DNA of 64,000 nucleotides, taken from NCBI GenBank assembly GCA_015689685.1, contig WVSL01000010.1, positions 1-64,000 of the forward strand, in the 5' to 3' direction. This stretch comes from Rhodobacterales bacterium HKCCE2091. Lineage in GTDB: Bacteria; Pseudomonadota; Alphaproteobacteria; Rhodobacterales; Rhodobacteraceae. A model generated the notes under the pieces. It saw only the letters and a program-made list of their open reading frames with translations, did not search any database and had not been told where the DNA came from. Below are positions 47,526-56,450 of this stretch, in pieces (position 1 is the first letter of the stretch; each line of letters begins with the position of its first letter). Position numbers and translations under genes: made by a program.

Positions 47526-47612
47526 GTTGCGCGGGCCTCTATATCCCATGCTGCGATGGCACGGATGATTCCGCGCCGCAGCAAGTTGCTTGAGGATCGA
47601 GGAGCGCCCCAC

Positions 47613-48902
47613 ATGGCACTGGACCAGGATCAGAACATCGTCCCCTACGACGCGCCCGAGAAGGATCTCTACGAGATGGGGGAAATCCCGCCCCTCGGTC
47701 ACGTGCCGGCGAAAATGTACGCCTGGACCATCCGGCGCGAGCGCCACGGCGAGCCCGACACCGCCTTCGAGGTCGAGGTCGTCGACACGCCCCAGGTCGA
47801 CAGCCACGAGGTGCTCGTCCTCGTCATGGCCGCGGGCGTCAACTACAACGGCGTCTGGGCCGGTCTCGGCAAGCCGATCTCGCCCTTCGACGGCCACGGC
47901 GCGGACTACCACATCGCCGGTTCCGACGCCTCGGGCATCGTCTGGGCCGTGGGCGACAAGGTGAAGAACTGGAAGGTCGGCGACGAGGTCGTGATCCACT
48001 GCAACCAGGACGACGGCGACGACGAGGAATGCAACGGCGGCGACCCGATGTTCTCGCCCTCGCAGCGGATCTGGGGCTACGAGACCCCCGACGGCTCATT
48101 CGCCCAGTTCACCAACGTCCAGGCGCAGCAGCTCATGCCGCGGCCGAAGCACCTGACGTGGGAGGAATCGGCCTGCTACACGCTGACGCTCGCCACCGCC
48201 TACCGGATGCTGTTCGGTCACGAACCCCATGACCTGAAGCCCGGCCAGAACGTGCTGGTCTGGGGCGCGTCCGGCGGCCTCGGCTCCTACGCGATCCAGC
48301 TCATCAACACCGCCGGCGCCAACGCCATCGGCGTGATCTCGGACGAGGACAAACGCGATTTCGTCATGGGCCTCGGCGCCAAGGGCGTCATCAACCGCCG
48401 CGATTTCAACTGTTGGGGCCAGCTCCCCACGGTCAACACGCCGGAATACGCCGCCTGGCTCAAGGAAGCGCGCAAGTTCGGCAAGGCGATCTGGGACATC
48501 ACCGGCAAGGGCGTCTCGGTCGACATGGTGTTCGAACACCCCGGCGAGGCCACCTTCCCGGTCTCCTCGCTCGTGGTGAAGAAGGGCGGCATGGTCGTCA
48601 TCTGCGCCGGCACCTCCGGCTTCAACTGCACCTTCGACGTCCGCTACATGTGGATGCACCAGAAGCGCCTGCAGGGGTCGCACTTCGCCCACCTGAAACA
48701 GGCCGCAGCCGCCAACCGCCTGATGCTGGAACGCCGCCTCGATCCCTGCATGTCCGAGGTCTTCCCTTGGGCCGAACTGCCCGACGCGCACATGAAGATG
48801 TATAAGAACCAGCACAAGCCGGGGAACATGAGTGTCCTGGTGCAGGCGCCGAGGACGGGGCTGAGGACGCTGGAGGATGTGCTGGAGGCGGGGCCGGTTT
48901 GA
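47613..48902 (+). CDS. ccr: Crotonyl-CoA carboxylase/reductase
   Basis: 429 aa MDR-family enzyme that reductively carboxylates crotonyl-CoA to (2S)-ethylmalonyl-CoA with NADPH and CO2, the key step of the ethylmalonyl-CoA pathway. ATG 47613 preceded by GAGGAGC. Visible: PPLGHVPAKMYAWTIRRERHG, AAGVNYNGVWAGLG, the NADPH loop VLVWGASGGLGSYAIQL, and AGTSGFNCTFDVRYMWMHQKRLQGSHFAHL, the signature region of Ccr. A strong terminator follows. Confidence 0.97.
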   Translation: MALDQDQNIVPYDAPEKDLYEMGEIPPLGHVPAKMYAWTIRRERHGEPDTAFEVEVVDTPQVDSHEVLVLVMAAGVNYNGVWAGLGKPISPFDGHGADYHIAGSDASGIVWAVGDKVKNWKVGDEVVIHCNQDDGDDEECNGGDPMFSPSQRIWGYETPDGSFAQFTNVQAQQLMPRPKHLTWEESACYTLTLATAYRMLFGHEPHDLKPGQNVLVWGASGGLGSYAIQLINTAGANAIGVISDEDKRDFVMGLGAKGVINRRDFNCWGQLPTVNTPEYAAWLKEARKFGKAIWDITGKGVSVDMVFEHPGEATFPVSSLVVKKGGMVVICAGTSGFNCTFDVRYMWMHQKRLQGSHFAHLKQAAAANRLMLERRLDPCMSEVFPWAELPDAHMKMYKNQHKPGNMSVLVQAPRTGLRTLEDVLEAGPV

Positions 48903-48929
48903 CTTAGAACGTAGTCCCGATCTACTGCG

Positions 48930-48958
48930 CGCCCGCAACAAAGGTTGCGGGCGTTTTT
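48930..48958 (+). terminator. Rho-independent terminator of ccr
   Basis: Ten-pair perfect stem CGCCCGCAAC / GTTGCGGGCG with loop AAAG, followed directly by TTTTT. It starts 27 bp after the ccr stop and closes off the pentapeptide-repeat gene that follows. Confidence 0.95.
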
Positions 48959-49031
48959 GCATCTATGGCAGCATCGGCTCTAGCTCTCTCTCGGCATTCG
49001 GCCCGAGAGCTTCCTTCGTATTGGGGGCCAG

Positions 49032-50516
49032 ATGCCGGACCGCAAACCGCCTTCGTTAGCAGAGTGGCTTTGGCCGCATACCGACTTCGCGATCACAAAG
49101 TCCCCAACCTTGGGAAAGATTCTTGGAACGATTATCGCGTGCATAGCCTTTGCAGTGTTCGTGGGGATTTTCTGGATATTAGTTACGTTTCTACTCGCCG
49201 TATTCCACATTGGACCATACGCCGGACAGCAAACACATGAAGCCATTAGGAACATTGGGCTTTTTCTCGCAGCAGTGTTCGGTGCACCGTTCCTAGCATG
49301 GCGGTCGTGGGTGGCACAGCGGCAAGCTGACACCGCTGAGCAAGGGTTAATTACAGATCGACTAAACAAAGCAGTTCAAGGGCTTGGCGCAGAAAAGACA
49401 ATCAAGCGCCACAGGGCATCAAGAGAAGGCATTCTTCTCTACGAAGATGGGATTGATGGAAAACCTGACTTAAAGAGACCGTTACTCGATGAACTAACGT
49501 CGCCCAATCTGGAGGTTCGTGTCGGCTCAATCTATGCGTTGGAAAGGGTAGCAAAGGAAAGTAAGGTTGATCGCTCCCAGATTTTTGAAATTCTATGCGC
49601 TTACGTTAGCAATAACCACGACAAACCCGAGAAATTTTCTCTCCCTCGCCTCGTTAGCTTTGATACTACAGATCTTCAACCACGCATCGAGGAAAGAATT
49701 CGCGGGGCGCCAGATGGCATGGGCCGTGACTGGGCTTCAGGGTTAAAAAAACCGCGAGCGGATACCAAAGCGGCGATTTCAGTCATTCTTCGCTGCATTG
49801 AAGATTTCGGCCTCCCGATGGTAAAGGATGGTCAACCCACCCTTGTTTTCCAGGGCGCGAATCTCCAGCGCGCAGACATGAAAGATTCTAACCTTAGTGG
49901 CGCAGTCTTCGAAGATTGCCAACTAGACGGAGCTGACCTAGAAAAATCTGACCTTTCCAAGACGCAATTCATAAATTGCTCCATGATTGGCGCATCTATC
50001 AATCAAGCAAATTTGGCTCAAGCGTTGTTCTGGAACTCTCGGCTGGAGTGCGTTAATGCTGGCAGCATCAAAGAAATGTCGGGCTGCGCCTTTTTGAATT
50101 GCGATTGCTCTGGAATCATGTTTAGCGACGGAGACATGTCGAACTCTCATTTCAATGTTGCTGGAAGAAGAGCTATGTTCAGTGCGGAAAAGATGGATCG
50201 AACATCTTTCAGCGATTGCGATATCAGAGATGGCGCGATCATGGGACACACTATGAGACAGATGATGATTAGCGGGACTTGGGTCCCGGAAGAGGGAGTT
50301 CAACTGATGGAAAAAATAGACCTCAGAGGCGGAGCATTTGCGATGCGCTTGGCAAAAAAGATGAGGCTGTACTTCTCTCCTAGTCAAGAAGAGCGCTCTT
50401 ATTCGAGCTCTTTTTCGGCATCGTTCCTCGCGCAGCAGGAAAGAGACCAAGGAGAGGTAGAGCTATTTGACCCAGATACGTACTTCCTTGAGCAATTCAG
50501 CAGTCGCCAGATGTGA
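49032..50516 (+). CDS. Membrane-anchored pentapeptide-repeat protein (probably acquired)
   Basis: 494 aa. The N-terminal 85 residues hold two transmembrane segments (ILGTIIACIAFAVFVGIFWIL and IRNIGLFLAAVFGAPFLAW). A region typical of such proteins follows (DRLNKAVQGLGAEKTIK, then VRVGSIYALERVAKES). Residues about 270-400 form pentapeptide repeats of the A(D/N)Lxx type: FQGANLQRADMKDSNLSGAV, ADLEKSDLS, ASINQANLA. Base composition is near 50% G+C, visibly lower than the neighbours, with many A/T third positions. It stands alone between the ccr terminator and a 359-bp gene-free stretch. Function unknown; a late arrival is inferred. Confidence 0.85.
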   Translation: MPDRKPPSLAEWLWPHTDFAITKSPTLGKILGTIIACIAFAVFVGIFWILVTFLLAVFHIGPYAGQQTHEAIRNIGLFLAAVFGAPFLAWRSWVAQRQADTAEQGLITDRLNKAVQGLGAEKTIKRHRASREGILLYEDGIDGKPDLKRPLLDELTSPNLEVRVGSIYALERVAKESKVDRSQIFEILCAYVSNNHDKPEKFSLPRLVSFDTTDLQPRIEERIRGAPDGMGRDWASGLKKPRADTKAAISVILRCIEDFGLPMVKDGQPTLVFQGANLQRADMKDSNLSGAVFEDCQLDGADLEKSDLSKTQFINCSMIGASINQANLAQALFWNSRLECVNAGSIKEMSGCAFLNCDCSGIMFSDGDMSNSHFNVAGRRAMFSAEKMDRTSFSDCDIRDGAIMGHTMRQMMISGTWVPEEGVQLMEKIDLRGGAFAMRLAKKMRLYFSPSQEERSYSSSFSASFLAQQERDQGEVELFDPDTYFLEQFSSRQM

Positions 50517-50875
50517 AATTCACCCCTCCTTAACCACCTTCCCCTATACCCATCCCCCGATGCATCGAAGGACGGCACGGTCCTTTCCGTAGACAGCCCC
50601 TTCATCGGGCCAAGGACGGGACGCCACGACAACGCGCAACGGCGGGGACACCCGCTCACAGGCCGCCGGGTCCGACAAGCCCGGCGCGGCACTCCGCTCC
50701 GCCCCACCCCGGCGGCGCCGCCACTCTTGCAGACTACACCAAGCGACCCGGGCCCCAAACGCCCCGTAACGCCGCCGGAGCCGCTTCCCCCCGCATCGGA
50801 CCGAAGGCCAGAGGCGCTTTCCCCGTTGGCCTGGCCCCGCTAGGCTCCCCTCGACCCGAACACGCGGCCGCCCCG
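50517..50875. other. Gene-free interval with pyrimidine-rich strand and a weak hairpin
   Basis: 359 bp without a credible ORF. The + strand begins with a pyrimidine-rich run including CCCCTCCTTAACC. A 6-bp stem AAGGAC-N6-GTCCTT at 50568-50585 could end the pentapeptide-repeat mRNA. The last 80 bp must contain the promoter of the flavoprotein gene; no clear -35/-10 was assigned. It marks the boundary back to high-GC DNA. Confidence 0.5.
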
Positions 50876-52282
50876 ATGCAAGACCCCCACCGCCCCTACG
50901 ATCTCGCCATCCTCGGCGCCGGCATCGCCGGGCTGAACGCGCTCTTCGTCGCCTCGCGCCACCTGTCCTCCACCGCCCGCATCGCGCTCATCGACCGCCG
51001 CGACGGTGCCGGCGGCATGTGGCGGTCGGTCTATCCGTATGTCCGCCTCCATCAGCCCCACCCAATGTTCACCGCCGGAAACATCCCGTGGGACTGGGAC
51101 CGGCCGCGTGCCTACCTCGCCACCGGGGCCGAGGTCCGCGCCCATCTCGAACACTGCCTCGCGACGCTCGCCGACGGCCTCACCCTCGAGACGCACTTCG
51201 GCACCGAGGCCGGCGAGATTACCGAAACCGCGACCCATGCCGAGATCGCCCTTCCCTCCGGCCCCCTTCGCGCGGCCAAATTCATCGACGCCCGCGGCCT
51301 GAACGTCCCCGACCCGCAACCCCTTGCCCTCACGTCGGAAAACGTCCTCTCCCTCACCCCCGCCGACCTGGCCGACCTGCCCGAAGGAACGCCCGTCGCC
51401 ATCGCAGGCGGCGGCAAGACCGGGCTCGATACCGCCGCGATGCTGATCCGGCGCGGCCATCCCGTGACCCTGATCGACGGCGCCGGCACCGTCTTCGCCG
51501 ACCGCGACCAGACCATGCCCGCCCGCCGCTGGCGCGACGGGCAGCTCGTCCTGTCCACCTTCCGCGACATCGCCACCCGCTTCGACGGCGACAACGAGGA
51601 CGCGGTCGCTAATCATTTCCGCGACACCTACGGCGTGACCCTCGACGGGCGCGGGCGGCAGTACTTCTTCGCCCTCCTGTCCCGCGCCGAAGCGGCGGAA
51701 ATCGCCTCGGGCCTCGCCGCGACCTGGCCCGGTTACCTCGCGGACGTGACCGACGGCCCCGACGGTCCCGTGGCGCTGTTCCGCGACGGCACGACCCGCC
51801 CGCTCGCCCCGGGCACCGCCATCATCAACTGCACCGGCGCGCTCCTGCGCGGCGCGACGCCCTACCGCCCCTACCTATCGCCGCTCGGACGCGTCTGCAC
51901 CGTCACCCCGCGCTCCGCCGTCTCCGCGCTACCGAGCTACGGCGCGTATTTCCTGACCCACCACTTTCTCCGCGACACCCTGCGCGGCCTGCCGCTCTAC
52001 GAACTCGACGCCGAGGCGCTGCTGCCCCACGGCCGGGCGCTGTGGCAGGCGACGATGATGACCCACACGTTCCACAACATCCTGCCCCTGACCGACGGGT
52101 TGCCGATGAAGGCGATCGCGGAATGCGGCATCGACATGGACCGCTGGTACCCGATGCCCCGCCGGCTGCTGGAACTGGTCCGCATCAAGACCCGGCAGAA
52201 GGCGCTCATGGCCCATGCCCGCGCCACGCTCGACCGGGTGCGGGAACGGACCGGGGTGCGCTGCGGCCCGCTGCCGTCCTGA
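50876..52282 (+). CDS. FAD/NAD(P)-binding oxidoreductase (flavin monooxygenase-like)
   Basis: 468 aa. N-terminal FAD dinucleotide motif LAILGAGIAGLNALFVA, then DRRDGAGGMWRSVYPYVRLHQP (resembles the FMO/BVMO flavin-contact GGMW segment) and a second Rossmann motif VAIAGGGKTGLDTAAMLI for NADPH. No recognised substrate. It is probably the first gene of a short transcript with deoC (74 bp later) and the ALDH16 gene. Confidence 0.85.
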   Translation: MQDPHRPYDLAILGAGIAGLNALFVASRHLSSTARIALIDRRDGAGGMWRSVYPYVRLHQPHPMFTAGNIPWDWDRPRAYLATGAEVRAHLEHCLATLADGLTLETHFGTEAGEITETATHAEIALPSGPLRAAKFIDARGLNVPDPQPLALTSENVLSLTPADLADLPEGTPVAIAGGGKTGLDTAAMLIRRGHPVTLIDGAGTVFADRDQTMPARRWRDGQLVLSTFRDIATRFDGDNEDAVANHFRDTYGVTLDGRGRQYFFALLSRAEAAEIASGLAATWPGYLADVTDGPDGPVALFRDGTTRPLAPGTAIINCTGALLRGATPYRPYLSPLGRVCTVTPRSAVSALPSYGAYFLTHHFLRDTLRGLPLYELDAEALLPHGRALWQATMMTHTFHNILPLTDGLPMKAIAECGIDMDRWYPMPRRLLELVRIKTRQKALMAHARATLDRVRERTGVRCGPLPS

Positions 52283-52356
52283 CGCCTTCCGCCCGTGAAA
52301 ATTTGACCAAACGATCAAGCTTGCCAAGGCAACCGGCGCATGAGACGCTCCCCGCC

Positions 52357-53364
52357 ATGACCGAGACCGCAACCGATCCCGTCGGCACCATGACCGCCTC
52401 CGGCCACCTGCCGCAGGTCCACCGGCCCCGCAATCCGGGCCTGCCGCTGGACCTCGACTGGGTGGCGCGGGCGCAGGCCAATACCAGCGCCATCGAACGC
52501 CGCGCGGCGACCCTGCCGGGGCGGCGGTCGGTCAAGAAGGAGTACCAGGCCGCCTGGCTCGCCCGCGCGATCACGCTGATCGACCTGACGACGCTCGCGG
52601 GCGACGACACGCCGGGCCGGGTCCGCCGGCTCTGCGCCAAGGCGCGCCAGCCGGTCCGCCAGGACATCCTCGACGCGCTCGGCCTGCCCCGCATCACAAC
52701 GGGCGCGGTCTGCGTCTACCACGACATGGTGGAGACTGCGGTCGAGGCGCTGGACGGCTCCGGCATCCCGGTCGCCGCCGTGTCCACCGGCTTCCCCGCG
52801 GGCCTGTCGCCGTTCCACCTCCGCGTCGCGGAGATCGGCGAGAGCGTGAAGGCCGGCGCCGCCGAGATCGACATCGTGATTTCCCGCCGCCACGTCCTGA
52901 CCGGCAACTGGCAGGCGCTCTACGACGAGATGCGCGCCTTCCGCGACGCCTGCGGCGAGGCCCACGTCAAGGCGATCCTCGCCACCGGCGAGCTCGGCAC
53001 GCTCCGCAACGTGGCCAAGGCGTCGCTCGTCTGCATGATGGCTGGCGCCGACTTCATCAAGACCTCGACCGGCAAGGAAAGCGTGAACGCCACCCTGCCC
53101 GTCAGCCTCGTGATGATCCGCGCCATCCGCGACTACGAGGCGCGCACCGGCATCAAGATCGGCTACAAGCCCGCCGGCGGGATTTCCAAGGCCAAGGACG
53201 CGCTCGTCTACCTCGCGCTGATGAAGGAGGAACTGGGCGACGACTGGCTGAAACCCGACCTGTTCCGCTTCGGCGCCTCGTCGCTTCTGGGCGACATCGA
53301 GCGCCAGTTGGAACACCACGTCACCGGCACGTATTCGGCCGGGTATCGTCACCCGATGGCGTGA
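52357..53364 (+). CDS. deoC: Deoxyribose-phosphate aldolase
   Basis: 335 aa from ATG 52357. Splits 2-deoxyribose-5-phosphate into acetaldehyde and glyceraldehyde-3-phosphate. The catalytic Lys network is visible in HVKAILATGELGTLRNV and ADFIKTSTGKESVNATLPV (Schiff-base Lys), with a further Lys in KIGYKPAGGISKAKDALVYL. It carries an N-terminal extension of about 60 residues compared with bacterial DeoC of about 250 aa, as in the longer DERA clade. Its product acetaldehyde is a natural substrate for the ALDH encoded next. Confidence 0.94.
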   Translation: MTETATDPVGTMTASGHLPQVHRPRNPGLPLDLDWVARAQANTSAIERRAATLPGRRSVKKEYQAAWLARAITLIDLTTLAGDDTPGRVRRLCAKARQPVRQDILDALGLPRITTGAVCVYHDMVETAVEALDGSGIPVAAVSTGFPAGLSPFHLRVAEIGESVKAGAAEIDIVISRRHVLTGNWQALYDEMRAFRDACGEAHVKAILATGELGTLRNVAKASLVCMMAGADFIKTSTGKESVNATLPVSLVMIRAIRDYEARTGIKIGYKPAGGISKAKDALVYLALMKEELGDDWLKPDLFRFGASSLLGDIERQLEHHVTGTYSAGYRHPMA

Positions 53365-53393
53365 CACCCGGCTCTCTGGGAGGACCCGAGCCA

Positions 53394-55736
53394 ATGACCA
53401 CCCGCGAGATCTTCGACAAGATGGATTACGGCCCCGCCCCCGAAAGCGCGTCGGAGGCGAATGCCTGGCTCGACCGCCATGACCGCCGCTTCGGCCCGTT
53501 CATCGACGGCGCCTTCCGCAAACCCGGCGAGACCTTCGCGACGCGGAACCCGGCCACCGGCGAGGAACTGGCGCAGGTCACGCAATGCACCGCCGAGGAC
53601 GTGGACACAGCCGTCAGGGCCGCCGCGAAGGCCTTTCCGAAATGGTCGAAGCTGTCGGGTCACCAGCGCGCGCGGCACATCTACGCGCTCGCCCGCCTGC
53701 TCCAGAAACACTCCCGTCTCTTCGCCGTTCTGGAGGCGATGGACAACGGCAAGCCGATCCGCGAAAGCCGCGACATCGACATCCCGCTGGCGCAGCGGCA
53801 TTTCTACTACCACGCCGGTCTCGCCCAACTTCTTTCAGAAGAACTTCCCGGCCATTCCCCGCTTGGCGTTTGCGGCCAGGTTATCCCGTGGAACTTCCCG
53901 CTCCTGATGCTGGCGTGGAAGATCGCCCCCGCGCTCGCCGCCGGGAACACGGTGGTGCTGAAGCCCGCCGAGTATACCTCGCTCACCGCGCTGCTCTTCG
54001 CCGAGATCTGCGCCGAGGCAGGGCTGCCGAAGGGCGTCGTCAACATCGTCACCGGCGACGGCCGCACCGGCGAGGCGATCACCACCCATGACGGTATCGC
54101 CAAGATCGCCTTCACCGGTTCGACCGAGGTGGGCCGCCGCATCCGCGAGGCGACGGCGGGCACCGGTAAGAAACTGACGCTCGAGCTCGGCGGCAAGTCG
54201 CCCTACATCGTGTTCGAGGACGCAGACATCGACAGCGCCATCGAGGGGCTGGTGGACGCGATCTGGTTCAACCAGGGCCAGGTCTGCTGCGCGGGCTCCC
54301 GGCTTCTTGTACAGGAAGGCATCGCGGAGGATTTCCACGCGCGGCTGAAGGCGCGGATGGACAAGCTTCGCATCGGCGACCCGCTCGACAAGTCCATCGA
54401 CGTGGGCGCGGTGGTGGACCCGGTCCAGCACGCCACGATCAGCCGCATGGTCGACGGCAACGCCGAGGGCGAGACCTACCGCGCCGCGACCCCGCTGCCG
54501 TCCGACGGCTGCTTCTACCCGCCGACGCTCATCACCGGCCTGTCCCCCGCCGCGACCCTGATGCAGGAGGAGATCTTCGGCCCGGTCCTCGTCTCGACCA
54601 CCTTCCGCACGCCCTCCGAGGCGGTGGAGATCGCCAACAACACCCGCTACGGCCTCGCCGCGACGCTGTGGACGGAGAACGTGAACCTCGCGCTCGACAT
54701 CGCGCCGAAGCTGGCGGCGGGCGTGGTCTGGGTGAACGCGACGAACCTCTTCGACGCCGCCGCCGGGTTCGGCGGCGTGCGCGAATCCGGCTTCGGGCGC
54801 GAGGGCGGATGGGAAGGGCTGAAATCCTACCTGCAACCCGACATCGCCACCGCCGCCGCCGCCAAACCGGTCTTCGCCGAGGGCGACGCGCCCGGCGACG
54901 GCATCGACCGCACCGCGAAGCTCTACATCGGCGGCAAGCAGGCGCGGCCCGACGGCGGCTATTCCCGGCCGGTGCGCGGTGCGAAGGGCAAGCTGCTCGG
55001 CCACGCGCCCCTGGCCAACCGCAAGGACGTGCGCAACGCGGTCGAGGCCGCCCGCGCCGCCGCCGGATGGGGCAGGACCACCGGCCACCTGCGCGCCCAG
55101 GTCCTCTACTACATCGCGGAAAACCTGTCGGCCCGGTCCGCCGAATTCGCCACCCGCCTGCGCGAGATGACCGGAACATCGGCATCGAAGGCCGAGGCCG
55201 AGGTCGCGGCCTCCGTCGACCGGCTGTTCACCTTCGCCGCCCTGGCCGACAAGGTCGAGGGCCGCGCCAAGCCGGTGCCGATCCGGGGCGTCGCGCTTGC
55301 CATGCGCGATCCCGTCGGCATCGTCGGCGCGCTCGCGCCGGAGGACGCGCCGCTACTCGCCCCGGTCACGCTGATCGCCGCCAGCCTCGCGATGGGCAAC
55401 CGCATCGTCATCGCGGCAAGCCAGTCCGCGCCGCTCGCGCTGACCGACTTCTACCAGGTCCTCGACACCTCGGACGTGCCCGCCGGGACCGTCAACATCC
55501 TGACCGGCGACCATGCCGACATCGCGCCGGCCCTCGCCGGTCACCTCGAGGTCGACGCGGTCTGGAGCTTCTCGGGCAGCGATCTGTCCGCGGCGATCGA
55601 GAAATCGTCGGCGGGCAACCTCAAGCGCACCTGGGTGAACGACGGCCGCAACCCCGACTGGGCGAAGATGCCGAGCGGCCGCTTCATCGACGCAGCGACC
55701 GAGATCCGCACGATCTGGGTGCCCTACGGCGAATAG
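53394..55736 (+). CDS. Two-domain aldehyde dehydrogenase of the ALDH16 type
   Basis: 780 aa from ATG 53394 with GGGAGG upstream. Residues 1-490 are a complete ALDH: PWNFP near 166, catalytic Glu near 264 (LTLELGGKSP), catalytic Cys near 298-299 (FNQGQVCCAG), EEIFGPVL and GFGREGG. Residues about 500-780 are a second ALDH-like domain beginning LYIGGKQARPDGGYS that has no catalytic Cys loop (NDGRNPDWAK in that position). This is the architecture of ALDH16, whose bacterial structure was solved from Loktanella. Following deoC, it probably oxidises acetaldehyde from deoxyribose breakdown. Confidence 0.92.
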   Translation: MTTREIFDKMDYGPAPESASEANAWLDRHDRRFGPFIDGAFRKPGETFATRNPATGEELAQVTQCTAEDVDTAVRAAAKAFPKWSKLSGHQRARHIYALARLLQKHSRLFAVLEAMDNGKPIRESRDIDIPLAQRHFYYHAGLAQLLSEELPGHSPLGVCGQVIPWNFPLLMLAWKIAPALAAGNTVVLKPAEYTSLTALLFAEICAEAGLPKGVVNIVTGDGRTGEAITTHDGIAKIAFTGSTEVGRRIREATAGTGKKLTLELGGKSPYIVFEDADIDSAIEGLVDAIWFNQGQVCCAGSRLLVQEGIAEDFHARLKARMDKLRIGDPLDKSIDVGAVVDPVQHATISRMVDGNAEGETYRAATPLPSDGCFYPPTLITGLSPAATLMQEEIFGPVLVSTTFRTPSEAVEIANNTRYGLAATLWTENVNLALDIAPKLAAGVVWVNATNLFDAAAGFGGVRESGFGREGGWEGLKSYLQPDIATAAAAKPVFAEGDAPGDGIDRTAKLYIGGKQARPDGGYSRPVRGAKGKLLGHAPLANRKDVRNAVEAARAAAGWGRTTGHLRAQVLYYIAENLSARSAEFATRLREMTGTSASKAEAEVAASVDRLFTFAALADKVEGRAKPVPIRGVALAMRDPVGIVGALAPEDAPLLAPVTLIAASLAMGNRIVIAASQSAPLALTDFYQVLDTSDVPAGTVNILTGDHADIAPALAGHLEVDAVWSFSGSDLSAAIEKSSAGNLKRTWVNDGRNPDWAKMPSGRFIDAATEIRTIWVPYGE

Positions 55737-55753
55737 CCCTATCTTTGTCCCGG

Positions 55754-55776
55754 AAATATCCCCGCCGGAGGCACGC
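55754..55776 (+). repeat. Intergenic repeat copy B
   Basis: CGGAAATAT followed by CCCCGCCGGAGGCACGC, near-identical to copy A at 36122-36145. It lies 17 bp after the ALDH16 stop and just before two hairpins, in a convergent intergenic region. Confidence 0.65.
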
Positions 55777-55815
55777 CGCCGACGGCGGCCAGCGGGGGGC
55801 GGGGCTCGATGCCCC
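55775..55815. terminator. Two hairpins between convergent ALDH16 and DUF1523 genes (weak)
   Basis: GCCGCC-GAC-GGCGGC (55775-55789) and GGGGC-TCGAT-GCCCC (55801-55815). No T tract on either side. Position between convergent genes suggests a shared 3' end. Confidence 0.35.
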
Positions 55816-55832
55816 GGCGCCCGCTTCGCCCG

Positions 55833-56441
55833 TCAGCGCCGCCCGGCGAACCAGTCCCGCGTCTTCGCCCACCTGACCGCCATCCGGTCGCTCGCCGGTT
55901 CCAGCACCCGGTCCTCGAACCGTTCCCAGATCCGCCAGATGAAGAACACGAAGGCCGCCATCGCGAGCAGGATGCCGATGTTGAGCCACGGTATCCACGA
56001 CACGTCCGAGGGGCTGTCGATCGCCCTGAGCCCGACCGCGTTGGGATAGATCGACAGGAAATTGGACCGCCAGCCGTAATGGGTGACGACGACCCATTGC
56101 GGGTTGGCCTGGGTCGAAACGAGGTTCGATGCCTCCGCCTGCAGGTCCTGGCTGGAGAACTTGAAGTAGGGCGGCCAGCCGATGCCGGTATCCTCGTTGC
56201 GGTAGACCGACGGGTTCCCGTTCTCGCGCACCGTGTTGATGTAGCGGATGTCGCGGCTGTCCTGGACCGAGTTGCCGCTGTCCGGCTGCGCGTAGAACAT
56301 CGCGTTCCAGCCCGACAGGTCGGTCCGGATGATGTCGGTGCCGGTGATCCGCACGACGTCCCGGCCCGGCAGCCAGTAGTGCAGGAACACGCCCAGGATG
56401 AGGGCGATCAGCAGCAGGAAGATGATCCGGGCCCAGCGCAT
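55833..56441 (-). CDS. DUF1523-family membrane protein
   Basis: 202 aa with an N-terminal helix (RIIFLLLIALILGVFLHYWL) and a C-terminal helix (WIPWLNIGILLAMAAFVFFIW). The periplasmic domain contains VVRITGTDIIRTDLSGWNAMFY, RDIRYINTVRENGNPSVYRNEDTG and WVVVTHYGWRSNFLSIYPNA, as in DUF1523 proteins of Rhodobacterales. Function unknown. It starts 9 bp after a small membrane-protein gene, suggesting an operon of two. Confidence 0.85.
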   Translation of the reverse strand: MRWARIIFLLLIALILGVFLHYWLPGRDVVRITGTDIIRTDLSGWNAMFYAQPDSGNSVQDSRDIRYINTVRENGNPSVYRNEDTGIGWPPYFKFSSQDLQAEASNLVSTQANPQWVVVTHYGWRSNFLSIYPNAVGLRAIDSPSDVSWIPWLNIGILLAMAAFVFFIWRIWERFEDRVLEPASDRMAVRWAKTRDWFAGRR

Positions 56442-56450
56442 GGCGGCTCC

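Noticed and set aside
50399-50758. 119-codon minus-strand frame over the end of the pentapeptide-repeat gene
   Set aside because: Arg/Ser/Pro-rich, no ribosome site, overlaps the supported gene antisense.
52303-52318. TTGAC-N6-ATCAA before deoC as an FNR box
   Set aside because: The spacer is 6 bp, not 4, and the neighbours have no micro-oxic theme.
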